Shown one piece after another: positions 18,893 through 27,727 of a stretch of 64,000 bases of DNA. Position numbers and translations under genes: made by a program. A model generated the notes under the pieces. The model worked only from the letters and a program-made list of their open reading frames with translations. It ran no database searches and had not been told where the DNA came from. This DNA comes from Acidimicrobiaceae bacterium. GTDB taxonomy: Bacteria > Actinomycetota > Acidimicrobiia > Acidimicrobiales > RAAP-2. The number at the start of each line of letters is the position of its first letter. The first letter of the stretch is position 1. Where the stretch lies: NCBI GenBank assembly GCA_003161255.1, contig PMOQ01000106.1, forward strand, positions 7,897 through 71,896, in the 5' to 3' direction.

Positions 18893-19624
18893 CTACGGGT
18901 GGTTCGGCCGGGCCCGCGGCGCGTCGAGCGACGCCAGGGTCGGGAACTTGCGGAGCGCGCCGAACCGCCCGAGGCGCCCTGCGTCGACGGCGTGATCGGC
19001 CGCATCGAGCAGCCACGCATCGCCGCGGCTGTTGCCGTATGCCCACAACACGGCCTGGGGGCGGCCCGGTCCGGACAGGTCGTTGGACCGCATCCAGCCG
19101 ATCACCCTGGCGTACTTCTCGGCACCGCGGCAGTTCTTGCCGTCGAAACGGCCCGAGACGATGCCGGCCGCGTCGACGGCCAGTCGGGTGGCGAGCACCC
19201 CGTCCACGCCCAGGATCTCCCCGGCCGGCGCGATGTAGTGCTCCACCGACGCCGAGACCAGAACGACCCGGTGGCCGCGCTTTTGGTGCCACTCGATTCG
19301 GCGGCGGACCTCCGGTCGGAGGCGCAACCTCAGGTGGTCGGCCGCAAAGGCCCGGCCCTTGCGGGAGAGGTCCAAGTCGGGCGTGTTGCGCAGCAGTCGG
19401 ACGAAGAGCTGTTCCTTGTAGTCGTCGGCCGCCGAACCGGAGAGGATCGCCGCCCGCACGAGCTTCGGAAACGTGCGGGCCAGCGCGATTGCGACCGGGA
19501 TGAGCCCGCGGACGGCAATGAGGAACGAGACGGTGCTCGCGCCCCGGGTGACGGTGCCGTCGAAGTCGAACGCGGCGACGGTCGCGGGCTCGGTGCTCTC
19601 GTCTCCTGGACCGGCCAAGCTCAC
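18893..19624 (-). CDS. HAD-IB family hydrolase
   Basis: AAFDFDGTVTRGASTVSFL, VVLVSASVEHYIAPAGEILGVDGVLATRL, YGNSRGDAWLL. Confidence 0.88.
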   Translation of the reverse strand: MSLAGPGDESTEPATVAAFDFDGTVTRGASTVSFLIAVRGLIPVAIALARTFPKLVRAAILSGSAADDYKEQLFVRLLRNTPDLDLSRKGRAFAADHLRLRLRPEVRRRIEWHQKRGHRVVLVSASVEHYIAPAGEILGVDGVLATRLAVDAAGIVSGRFDGKNCRGAEKYARVIGWMRSNDLSGPGRPQAVLWAYGNSRGDAWLLDAADHAVDAGRLGRFGALRKFPTLASLDAPRARPNHP

Positions 19625-20448
19625 AGGGCGACCCCGCCACGTCCTTCGCCCGATGTGAACCGCTCGAAACCGACCCTGGCCTCGCCGCTCCGGAGCACCT
19701 CGCGTCCGAGGCGCGCCTCGACGATCGCCGCGTCGTCCTCGGTGAGACCCCACTGCTCCATGGCCGAGTGACGATCGCTGCGCATGCAGCCCTGCGGGAG
19801 CGCGGCGAGATCGTTGCCGAGGGCTATGGCGGTCTCGAGTGCCGAGCCGGGCGCGCACACGCGGTTGGCCAACCCGATGGCGAGCGCCTCGGGCCCGGCC
19901 ACCGGCCGGCCCGTGAGGATCATGTCCATGGCCCGGCTCGCGCCGATCAGACGGGGGAGGCGGACGGTGCCGAGGTCGACGAGGGGGACCCCGAAACGGC
20001 GGCAGAAGACCCCGAAGACCGCGTCCTCGGCGGCCACCCGGAGGTCGCACCAGACGGCGAGCTCGAGGCCGCCCGCGACGGCGTAGCCCTCGACCGCCGC
20101 GATGACCGGCTTGCCGAGCGTCATCCTGGTCGGCCCCATCGGCCCGGGACCGACGTCGTGGACGGGGCGGCGGTCGCCGGCGGCGGCCGCCTTCAGGTCG
20201 GCACCGGAGCAGAAGTTGCGCCCGGTCCCCGTGAGGATGGCCACGGCGGCGTCCGGATCCGCGTCGAAGGCCTCGAAGGCCTCCCGGAGGGCGGCGGCCG
20301 TCGTGCTGTCGACGGCGTTGCGGACCTCGGGCCGGTCGATGGTGACGATGGTCACCGGTCCCCGGCGCTCGACGCGGACCGTTTCGGCCGGGTCGGGGGG
20401 CGCGTCGGGTCGGTCGGCGTCGGGCGGCACAACGGGGGATTTTGGCAT
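19621..20448 (-). CDS. crotonase/enoyl-CoA hydratase family protein
   Basis: GTGRNFCSGADLKAAAAG, EGYAVAGGLELAVWCDLRVAAEDAVFGVFCRRFGVPLVD; GTGA overlap with HAD gene. Confidence 0.92.
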   Translation of the reverse strand: MPKSPVVPPDADRPDAPPDPAETVRVERRGPVTIVTIDRPEVRNAVDSTTAAALREAFEAFDADPDAAVAILTGTGRNFCSGADLKAAAAGDRRPVHDVGPGPMGPTRMTLGKPVIAAVEGYAVAGGLELAVWCDLRVAAEDAVFGVFCRRFGVPLVDLGTVRLPRLIGASRAMDMILTGRPVAGPEALAIGLANRVCAPGSALETAIALGNDLAALPQGCMRSDRHSAMEQWGLTEDDAAIVEARLGREVLRSGEARVGFERFTSGEGRGGVAL

Positions 20449-20515
20449 GACCGGGCGGGCGCCTCGGTCATGGGGTCGGGCCAGGGCCGACGCGGCACGG
20501 CGGTTCGCCCAAATC

Positions 20516-20561
20516 TTGACTTGCTGAGTCGACAATTGGTCGGACCACCTATAAGGTGGTC
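20516..20561. promoter_or_regulatory. palindromic operator/promoter region upstream of peroxiredoxin
   Basis: TGGTC-G-GACCA (20537-20547) overlapping GACCACCT-ATA-AGGTGGTC (20543-20561). Confidence 0.55.
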
Positions 20562-20634
20562 ATCGACGACACCAAGGTCCGGCACGAGGGGAAGTTTGAC
20601 GACCCCCGGCCAGCGACGAGGAGGCCCTCTAACC

Positions 20635-21270
20635 ATGGCAATCCGATTGGGCGACACCGCCCCCGATTTCACCGCAGACACCACCGAGGGAACGATCAAC
20701 TTCCACGAGTGGCTGGGCGACAGCTGGGGAGTGCTGTTCTCCCACCCGAAGGACTTCACCCCGGTCTGCACCACCGAGCTCGGGGCCTTCTCCAAGGCCA
20801 AGGCCGAGTTCGACAAGCGCAACGCCAAGCTGATCGGGCTCTCGGTCGACGGCGTCGAGTCCCACAAGGGCTGGGCCGGCGACATCGAGGAGACCCAGGG
20901 TTCGGCGCTCAACTTCCCGTTGATCGGCGACGAGGACCGCCGGGTGGCCGACCTCTACGACATGATCCACCCGAACGCCAGCGACACGATGACGGTCCGT
21001 TCGGTGTTCATCATCGGCCCGGACAAGAAGGTCAAGCTCACCTTGACCTACCCGGCCTCCACCGGCCGCAACGTCGACGAGATCATCCGGGTCCTCGACT
21101 CCCTGCAGCTGACCGCCGGCTACCAGGTCGCGACGCCGGTCAACTGGAAGGACGGCCAGGACGTGATCATCGTCCCCGCGGTGTCCGACGAGGACGCCAA
21201 GACCAAGTTCCCGAAGGGCTTCAAGGCGCTCAAGCCGTACCTTCGGGTCACCCCCCAGCCCAACCGCTGA
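20635..21270 (+). CDS. peroxiredoxin, 1-Cys (Prx6) type
   Basis: LFSHPKDFTPVCTTELGAF peroxidatic Cys motif; Prx6-type C-terminal extension. Confidence 0.93.
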   Translation: MAIRLGDTAPDFTADTTEGTINFHEWLGDSWGVLFSHPKDFTPVCTTELGAFSKAKAEFDKRNAKLIGLSVDGVESHKGWAGDIEETQGSALNFPLIGDEDRRVADLYDMIHPNASDTMTVRSVFIIGPDKKVKLTLTYPASTGRNVDEIIRVLDSLQLTAGYQVATPVNWKDGQDVIIVPAVSDEDAKTKFPKGFKALKPYLRVTPQPNR

Positions 21271-21292
21271 GGGGCCGGCGCCACCGGGCGCC

Positions 21293-23077
21293 CTACGAGG
21301 TCGAGCCGGGTTCGTGCGCGAGCAGTTGCGCCCGCAGCTCGCGCTTCAACGCCTTGCCCGCCGGATTCCGGGGGAGCGGCTCGTCGCGGAACCAGAACCG
21401 CCGCGGCACCATGAACGAGGCGATGTGCTGGCGCAGGTGTGCGCTCAGCTCGTCGGCGCCGATCTTGGCCCCCGGTCGCAGCACGACCGCCGCTCCCACC
21501 TCTTCGACGAGCGTCGGGTGCGGCACCCCGAACACTGCGCACTCGGCGACAGCCGGGTGCTCGTGGAGGGCGTTCTCCACCTCCACGCAGTAGACGTTCT
21601 CCCCGCCCCGGATGACGACGTCCTTGGCCCGGTCGACGATGTGCACGAAACCCTCCTCGTCGATCCTGGCCACGTCGCCCGTGTGGAGCCAGCCGTCGGT
21701 GATGACGAGCGCGGTCTCGTCTGGCCGGTTCCAGTAGCAGCGGACGACGTTGGGCCCCCGGATCCACAGCTCGCCGATCACGTCGGGCCCGGCCGGGAGC
21801 TCGGACCCCGGTGACGACCCCGGGTACTCCTCGGGGACGACGGCGAGCTCGCATACCGGCACGGTCGGTCCGACGCTGGTCGGCTTGCGCACGTAGTCGG
21901 CCCCGCTGTTGGCGGTGACGAGCGACGACGTTTCGGTGAGGCCGTACCCGTTGCCGGGCTCGCCGACCGGAAAGCGCTCCTTGATCCGGCGGACGAGATC
22001 GGGCGGGGCCGGCGCGCCGCCGTAGGAGACGGACTGGATCGACGAGGTGTCGTACTTGTCGAAGTTCGGATGGTCGAGGACCTGCATGACGATGGTCGGG
22101 ACGCCACCGAAGCCCGACAGCCGTTCGCGTTCGATGAGTTGGAGGGCCCGCTCCGCGTCGAAGTGGTGCATCATCACGATCTTCCCGCCGGTCGCGGTGG
22201 TCGGCATGAGGGTCGACAGGCAGCCGGTCGCGTGGAACAGCGGGACTGACAACAGACTGCTCCGTTGGGCCGGTGCGGGGCCCTCGCCCGCTGGCTGCGG
22301 CCTCGCTCGGGTCATCCCCCGGGCGCCCACAAAGAAGAGGTTCATCAGATTGGTGCAGGAGTTCCGTTGCGTGCCGACGGCCCCCTTGGGGCGGCCCGTC
22401 GTCCCGGACGTGTAGAAGATCGTGGCGTCGTCCTCGGGCTCGAGGTCGACCGCCGGCGGGCTGGCCGCCGGATCCACCTGGCCCAACAACGTGTTGAACG
22501 CCATAACGTCGACGTGGTCGCCCACGGTGAGCGCGCCGAGAACCGGCCCCGATGCCGAACGGTCCTCGTCGACGATGACCAACCCCTTGAGCTGGTCGAG
22601 GCCCACGGCGGACCGGGCGATCCTCGTCGCCCGCTCGGTGTCGCAGAAGGCGACCTTTGACCCCGAGTCCGACAGCCCGTAGCAGAGCTCCTCGGCGGTC
22701 CACCAGGCGTTGATCGGGACCACGACGGCGCCTGCGATCGCGCCGGCCCAGAACGCGATCACCCACTCGGGGAGGTTCCGCATCGCAATCGCGACCCGGT
22801 CTCCCTTCTCGATTCCGAACCGCTCGATGAGCCGGTGGGCCAGGGTGGCCGCGGCGCGGTAGTGCTCGGCGAAGCTCAGCGTCTCGTCCTCGTACACCAA
22901 GAACCCGGCGTCCCCGTGGGTGCGCGACATCTCGAACACGTCCCGGAGCGACGCCGGCGCGCTCTTCCACGTTCGCACGATGACCCCGCGGATCTCCTTC
23001 GACTCGATCTCGAAGAAGCCACCGGGCGCCGTCAGGACAGCGTTGGCCTCCTCGATGGACATCGTCGCGTCGCTCAC
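21293..23077 (-). CDS. AMP-dependent acyl-CoA synthetase/ligase
   Basis: [74 protein letters not shown] start overlapping orn stop. Confidence 0.92.
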   Translation of the reverse strand: MSDATMSIEEANAVLTAPGGFFEIESKEIRGVIVRTWKSAPASLRDVFEMSRTHGDAGFLVYEDETLSFAEHYRAAATLAHRLIERFGIEKGDRVAIAMRNLPEWVIAFWAGAIAGAVVVPINAWWTAEELCYGLSDSGSKVAFCDTERATRIARSAVGLDQLKGLVIVDEDRSASGPVLGALTVGDHVDVMAFNTLLGQVDPAASPPAVDLEPEDDATIFYTSGTTGRPKGAVGTQRNSCTNLMNLFFVGARGMTRARPQPAGEGPAPAQRSSLLSVPLFHATGCLSTLMPTTATGGKIVMMHHFDAERALQLIERERLSGFGGVPTIVMQVLDHPNFDKYDTSSIQSVSYGGAPAPPDLVRRIKERFPVGEPGNGYGLTETSSLVTANSGADYVRKPTSVGPTVPVCELAVVPEEYPGSSPGSELPAGPDVIGELWIRGPNVVRCYWNRPDETALVITDGWLHTGDVARIDEEGFVHIVDRAKDVVIRGGENVYCVEVENALHEHPAVAECAVFGVPHPTLVEEVGAAVVLRPGAKIGADELSAHLRQHIASFMVPRRFWFRDEPLPRNPAGKALKRELRAQLLAHEPGSTS

Positions 23078-23634
23078 GGCGTCCCCTCGGGTGAATCGGC
23101 GGCGGGCCGGAAGATCGCGGCCCGGTAGTAGGCAAGCTCGGCGACGCTCTCCTTGATGTCGTCCATGGCCCGGTGCGTGGTCCGCTTGCCCGGCGCGTTG
23201 GTCAGCACGTCGGGGTACCAGCGTCGGCACAACTCCTTGATCGTGGACACGTCGACGCAGCGGTAGTGCAGCCAGTCCTCGATCTCGGGCAGATAGGCGG
23301 CCAGGAACCGGCGATCGGTCCCGATGGAGTTTCCGGCGAGCGGGACGCTGCGCTGCTCGGGGATGTGCTCCTTCAAGAACGCCAGCACCTCCCGGCCGGC
23401 CGCCTCGAGCGTCGTCGTCGAGCCCCGGATCGCTTCGAGCAGCCCCGAACGGGTGTGCATGTCCCGGACGAAGTCGTCCATGAGACCCAGCTGCTCGTCG
23501 GTGGCCGAGACGACGAGGTCGGGGCCCTCTGCCACCACCTGGAGCTCGTCGTCGGTGACGAGCACCGCGATCTCCACGATCACGTCTCGGCTCGGCTCGA
23601 GGCCGGTCATCTCGAGATCCATCCAGGCCAGCAC
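23074..23634 (-). CDS. orn: oligoribonuclease
   Basis: WMDLEMTGLEPSRDVIVEIAVLVTD, MDDFVRDMHTRSGLLEAI, AGNSIGTDRRFLAAYLPEIEDWLHYRCVDVSTIKEL, TTHRAMDDIKESVAELAYYR. Confidence 0.95.
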   Translation of the reverse strand: MLAWMDLEMTGLEPSRDVIVEIAVLVTDDELQVVAEGPDLVVSATDEQLGLMDDFVRDMHTRSGLLEAIRGSTTTLEAAGREVLAFLKEHIPEQRSVPLAGNSIGTDRRFLAAYLPEIEDWLHYRCVDVSTIKELCRRWYPDVLTNAPGKRTTHRAMDDIKESVAELAYYRAAIFRPAADSPEGTP

Positions 23635-23738
23635 GCCCGGCGATGCTACCGGGGCGGGTCCGCCGGCCCCCGTTGAACCCGTTTCGCGCTCCGAAGCCCT
23701 CCGGGTGGCACCCAGGGCTTCGGGGCAGACTGGGCCCG

Positions 23739-24764
23739 ATGAGTCCACCCAACATGTACGGCCCCCCGGCCACCTTCGTCGGCGTGCCGGCCGCCGATCT
23801 CGGTGACCGGCAGAGCTTCGTCGGGGCCGGGGCGGTCGTGATCGGGGCGCCCTTCGACGGCGGGACCTCGCACCGCGCCGGGTGCCGGTTCGGGCCCCAG
23901 GCCATCCGCACGACCGACTACCTGCCCCACGACGGGCGCCGGCCCCACCTCGCCCTCGGCGTGGACCCGCTCATCGAGCTCGGCGTGGTCGACGTGGGCG
24001 ACGTCGAGATGCCGCCCGGGAACATGGAGGTCGCCCTGGCCCGGCTGGAGGAGGCGGTCGAGACGGTCGCGGCTGGGGGGGCGGTGCCCGTCGTCCTCGG
24101 CGGCGACCACACGATCGCCCTGCCCGACGTGACCGGGGTCGCACGGGCGATCGGGTGGGGCGAGGTGTCGGTCATCCACTTCGACGCCCACGCCGACACC
24201 GGCGACACCCAGTTCGGCTCCCTCTACGGGCACGGAACGCCGATGCGCAGGCTCATCGAGTCCGGAGCGACCCGCGGCGACAGGTTCCTACAGATCGGGC
24301 TGCGCGGCTACTGGCCCGAGCCCGAGACGCTCGACTGGATGGCCGAGCAGCGCATGCGGAGCTACGAGATGACCGAGCTGGTCGAGCGCGGCCTCGGCGA
24401 GTGCCTCACCGAGGCCTTCCGGACCGCCTCCGACGGCTGCAAGGGGGTCTTCTTGTCCATCGACGTCGACGTGGTCGACCCGGGGTCGGCGCCCGGGACC
24501 GGGACCCCGGAGCCCGGCGGCCTCTCGAGCCGCCAACTGCTCGACGCGGTCCGCCGCGCCGCGATGGAGCTGCCGATCGTCGGCCTCGACGTCGTCGAGG
24601 TGTCCCCGCCCTACGACCACGCCGAGGTGACCGCGTACCTCGCCAACCGGGTGGTGCTCGAGACCCTGAGCGGTCTGGCCTGGCGCAGGCACTACTCGGC
24701 CGGGGAGTCGATTCGCCGGCCTGGCGACCCGTTGCTCGAGGGCCGAGGTCCGCAGCCGGGTTAG
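23739..24764 (+). CDS. agmatinase/ureohydrolase family protein
   Basis: GGDHTIALPDVTG, IHFDAHADTGDTQFGSLYGHGTP, SIDVDVVDPGSAPGTGTPEPGG metal-binding motifs. Confidence 0.92.
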   Translation: MSPPNMYGPPATFVGVPAADLGDRQSFVGAGAVVIGAPFDGGTSHRAGCRFGPQAIRTTDYLPHDGRRPHLALGVDPLIELGVVDVGDVEMPPGNMEVALARLEEAVETVAAGGAVPVVLGGDHTIALPDVTGVARAIGWGEVSVIHFDAHADTGDTQFGSLYGHGTPMRRLIESGATRGDRFLQIGLRGYWPEPETLDWMAEQRMRSYEMTELVERGLGECLTEAFRTASDGCKGVFLSIDVDVVDPGSAPGTGTPEPGGLSSRQLLDAVRRAAMELPIVGLDVVEVSPPYDHAEVTAYLANRVVLETLSGLAWRRHYSAGESIRRPGDPLLEGRGPQPG

Positions 24765-26143
24765 GCCAGTGTGGCCAGGATCTCGCCCACCATCTCGAGG
24801 CTGGTGTCGGGGTGCAGGAACGCGAACCGGCCGACGGGCCGGCCCTCCCAGCTGGTCGGCGTCACGAAGCCGATCTGGTCGTTCAGGAGCTGGACCGACC
24901 ACTTGTCGTAGTCGGCCCGCTCCCATCCGGGCCGGCTGAACAGGACCACCGACAGCTCGGGCTGGCGGACCAGCTCGACATGCTCGGTCTCCTCGATGAG
25001 CGCCGCGCTCAGCCGGGCGGTCGTGAGCACCTGCTCGACGGCGTCGCGGTAGGCGTCGGTGCCGTAGACGGCGAGGGAGAACCACAGTGGCAACCCCCGG
25101 GCCCGACGGGTCAGGTGATAGGCGTAGTCGCTCGGGTTGAACTCCTCGGTGTCGTGGAACACGTCGAGGTACTCGGCCTGCTGTGAGTGGACGGGTCGGG
25201 CCACCGCGGGGTCCCGGTACAAGAGCGCCGCGCAGTCGAACGGTGCGTACAGCCACTTGTGCGGGTCGATGACCAACGAGTCCGCCTCCTCGATGCCGGC
25301 GAACCGGTCCCGGACCGACGGTGCGAAGAGGGCCGCGCCGCCATAGGCACCGTCGACGTGGAGCCAGATGTCCCGACGCCGGGTGACCTGCGAGATCGTC
25401 GCCAGGTCGTCGACGAGCCCCGCGTTCGTGGTGCCGGCCGTTGCCACGACCGCCACGACCGACTCGGCGGCGCCGGCTTCTTCGAGTGCGTGGTCGATGG
25501 CGGCCCCGGTCAGCCGGTGGTCTCGGTGCGGAACGATCAACGGTTCCACCCCGATGATGTTCAGTGCTTTGGCCACCGACGAGTGGGTCTCGTCGCTGAC
25601 GACGACCCTTGGCCGGTACGGCTTGACGCCACCCAGGCGGCTCGGGGCGGTGTCACGCGCCACGACCAGCGCCGACAGGTTGCCCATCGAACCGCCCGAG
25701 ACGAAGCATCCTCCCGCCGACGCCGGAAGACCGGCCAGGTCGGCCAGCACTCGCAGGGCCTGGTTCTCGGCCAGCACCGCGCCGGCGGCCTCCAGCCACG
25801 ACGTGCCCTGCAAGCACGAGCACGAGACGATCATGTCGAACAGGAGCGATGCCTTCGTCGGCACCGCCGGGATGAAGGACAAGAAACGGGGGCTGTCCGC
25901 CGAGACGATGGCCGGGGCCAGGTGTTGCGAGAACACCGAGAGGATCTTCTCGGGGTCGGTCGGCTGTGGCCCGATCAGCCCGGCCACGAGATCCTTGGAG
26001 AGCCACGGGGCCTGTCCGCCGAGGTCGAGCGGGACGGGTTCGAGCGACAGGCGCCGCCGGCAGTAGTCGAAGACCAGGTTGGCGAGCGTCTCGTCGTATT
26101 GGAACATCGGGTTGCGGGTGGGGGAGCGCTCGGTCACGCCCAT
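24761..26143 (-). CDS. pyridoxal-dependent group II decarboxylase (aromatic-L-amino-acid decarboxylase-like)
   Basis: ATAGTTNAGLVDDLATI, WLHVDGAYGGAALF, DSLVIDPHKWLYAPFDCAALLYRD. Confidence 0.9.
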   Translation of the reverse strand: MGVTERSPTRNPMFQYDETLANLVFDYCRRRLSLEPVPLDLGGQAPWLSKDLVAGLIGPQPTDPEKILSVFSQHLAPAIVSADSPRFLSFIPAVPTKASLLFDMIVSCSCLQGTSWLEAAGAVLAENQALRVLADLAGLPASAGGCFVSGGSMGNLSALVVARDTAPSRLGGVKPYRPRVVVSDETHSSVAKALNIIGVEPLIVPHRDHRLTGAAIDHALEEAGAAESVVAVVATAGTTNAGLVDDLATISQVTRRRDIWLHVDGAYGGAALFAPSVRDRFAGIEEADSLVIDPHKWLYAPFDCAALLYRDPAVARPVHSQQAEYLDVFHDTEEFNPSDYAYHLTRRARGLPLWFSLAVYGTDAYRDAVEQVLTTARLSAALIEETEHVELVRQPELSVVLFSRPGWERADYDKWSVQLLNDQIGFVTPTSWEGRPVGRFAFLHPDTSLEMVGEILATLA

Positions 26144-26221
26144 CAGGATCGCACCGCCTGAGCCGCGGTGCCGCAACGATCTGGTCCCTTTGGCTGGATG
26201 AGGCCCCTGTAGCTTCTTGGC

Positions 26222-26665
26222 GTGGTCGACGTCCCGCTCCACCAGCTCGACCCCGATCTCCCGATCCCTGCCTACGCTCGCCCGGGCGACGCAGGCGCCG
26301 ATCTCTTTGCTCGGGAGGACGTCCACCTGCCGGCAGGTGGCGGGCGGGCTCTCGTGCCGACCGGCGTGGTCCTGGCCCTTCCTCTCGGATTCGGCGGCTT
26401 CGTCCTACCCCGGAGCGGTCTGGCGCTCCGCCATGGGGTGACGTGCCTCAACACCCCGGGCCTGGTCGACCCCGGCTATCGAGGTGAGCTGTCGGTGCTC
26501 CTCGTGAACACCGACGCCGCCGAGGACTATCAGGTGAAGAGAGGCGACCGGATCGCCCAGTTGGTCATTCAGGCGGTCGAGCAGGCCGAGTTCACACTCG
26601 TCGATCGAGATTCGCTGCCGGACTCCGAACGGGGCGAAGGCGGCTTCGGGCATTCTGGTCGTTGA
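26222..26665 (+). CDS. dut: dUTP diphosphatase
   Basis: ARPGDAGADLFA, LPRSGLALRHGV, NTPGLVDPGYRGELSVLLVNT, RGDRIAQLVIQ, RGEGGFGHSG. Confidence 0.96.
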   Translation: MVDVPLHQLDPDLPIPAYARPGDAGADLFAREDVHLPAGGGRALVPTGVVLALPLGFGGFVLPRSGLALRHGVTCLNTPGLVDPGYRGELSVLLVNTDAAEDYQVKRGDRIAQLVIQAVEQAEFTLVDRDSLPDSERGEGGFGHSGR

Positions 26666-26705
26666 ACCAGCTCGCCGAAGGCCCGGGGTAATCTGGGCCC
26701 CACAC

Positions 26706-26780
26706 GCGGACGTGGCTCAGTGGTAGAGCATCACCTTGCCAAGGTGAGGGTCGCGGGTTCGAATCCCGTCGTCCGCTCCA
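26706..26780 (+). tRNA. tRNA-Gly (GCC), CCA encoded
   Basis: GCGGACGTGGCTCAGTGGTAGAGCATCACCTTGCCAAGGTGAGGGTCGCGGGTTCGAATCCCGTCGTCCGCTCCA; complete cloverleaf. Confidence 0.97.
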
Positions 26781-26824
26781 GAAACCGCGGAACGCTATGC
26801 CCACTCCACCGACCAGGCTGGAAC

Positions 26825-26864
26825 GTCTAGCTGACTAGACGCTACTCCGTCTATATATATAGAC
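26825..26864. promoter_or_regulatory. two palindromic sites (GTCTA-N6-TAGAC) upstream of hicAB
   Basis: GTCTAGCTGACTAGAC (26825-26840) and GTCTATATATATAGAC (26849-26864). Confidence 0.65.
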
Positions 26865-26871
26865 TGAGGAG

Positions 26872-27072
26872 GTGATCGCTCGGACGTTGATCCGCAGACT
26901 CCGTGAACTCGGCTGCAGGCCGGTGCGCCAACGAGGATCACACCAGATCTGGCGATGCGGCAACTGCCAGACCGTGATCCCGCTCCACACCGGCGACATC
27001 CCCGCCGGCACGCTCCGCTCCATCGAGCGGGACCTCGAAGCCTGCCTCGGCCCGAAGTGGCTCACCCAATGA
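26872..27072 (+). CDS. hicA: HicA family type II toxin (mRNA interferase-like)
   Basis: LIRRLRELGCRPVRQRGSHQIWRC...VIPLHTGDIPAGTLRSIERDL: dsRBD-like HicA with catalytic His; start may instead be TTG 26887. Confidence 0.85.
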   Translation: MIARTLIRRLRELGCRPVRQRGSHQIWRCGNCQTVIPLHTGDIPAGTLRSIERDLEACLGPKWLTQ

Positions 27073-27497
27073 CCAACGTGGAGGAGAACATGAAGACTTA
27101 CACCGCCCGCCTGGAGCGGGAGAAGGACGGGCGCTGGACCGTCGAGCTCGAGGAGGAGCCACGAGTCCACACCTGGGGCAAGACCGTTGAACAAGCCCTC
27201 GCCCGCATGCGCGAAGCCGCCGCCTTGTGGTTCCAGATCGAGGAAGACCAGATCGAGCTCGTCCCCCGACCAGTGCTGCCCAAGTCCGCCGACAGGACCG
27301 TCGAGCAGGCACGCCAAGCACGCGAGCAAGCCCGCAGCGCTGACCGCCTCGCCCTCGAGCGAACCCGGAAAGCCGCCGCGACACTCACCAGCCGAGGGAT
27401 CAGCATGCGCGACGCCGCCGCCATCTTGGGCATCTCTCACCAGCGGGTTCACCAGCTCCTCGCCACCGAGGTGCCGCCGCGCCGCAAAGCCGGCTGA
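27069..27497 (+). CDS. hicB: HicB family antitoxin with C-terminal HTH
   Basis: YTARLEREKDGRWTVELEEEPRVHTWGKTVEQALARMREAAALW then SMRDAAAILGISHQRVHQLL; ATGA overlap with hicA. Confidence 0.85.
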   Translation: MTNVEENMKTYTARLEREKDGRWTVELEEEPRVHTWGKTVEQALARMREAAALWFQIEEDQIELVPRPVLPKSADRTVEQARQAREQARSADRLALERTRKAAATLTSRGISMRDAAAILGISHQRVHQLLATEVPPRRKAG

Positions 27498-27727
27498 GGA
27501 GGGAGCCAAAGACTGGTCGGTAAGCAAGGCCAAGGTCAGCTAGCGGCGAATCCCCTCGTGTGCTGCGGTATGTGGAGAGAGTCCTGCTGGGCGTTTGTAT
27601 CGAGGTGGACTTAGCTCCACTGCCACAATCAGGGTCGGTGGGTCGGAGCGGTGCACGCCGGCGCCCTTCTCGGCGGCGCAGGCGTGCACGGTACCGTCAC
27701 TGGGCGGACCCAGAGAGGTGGGAAAGG

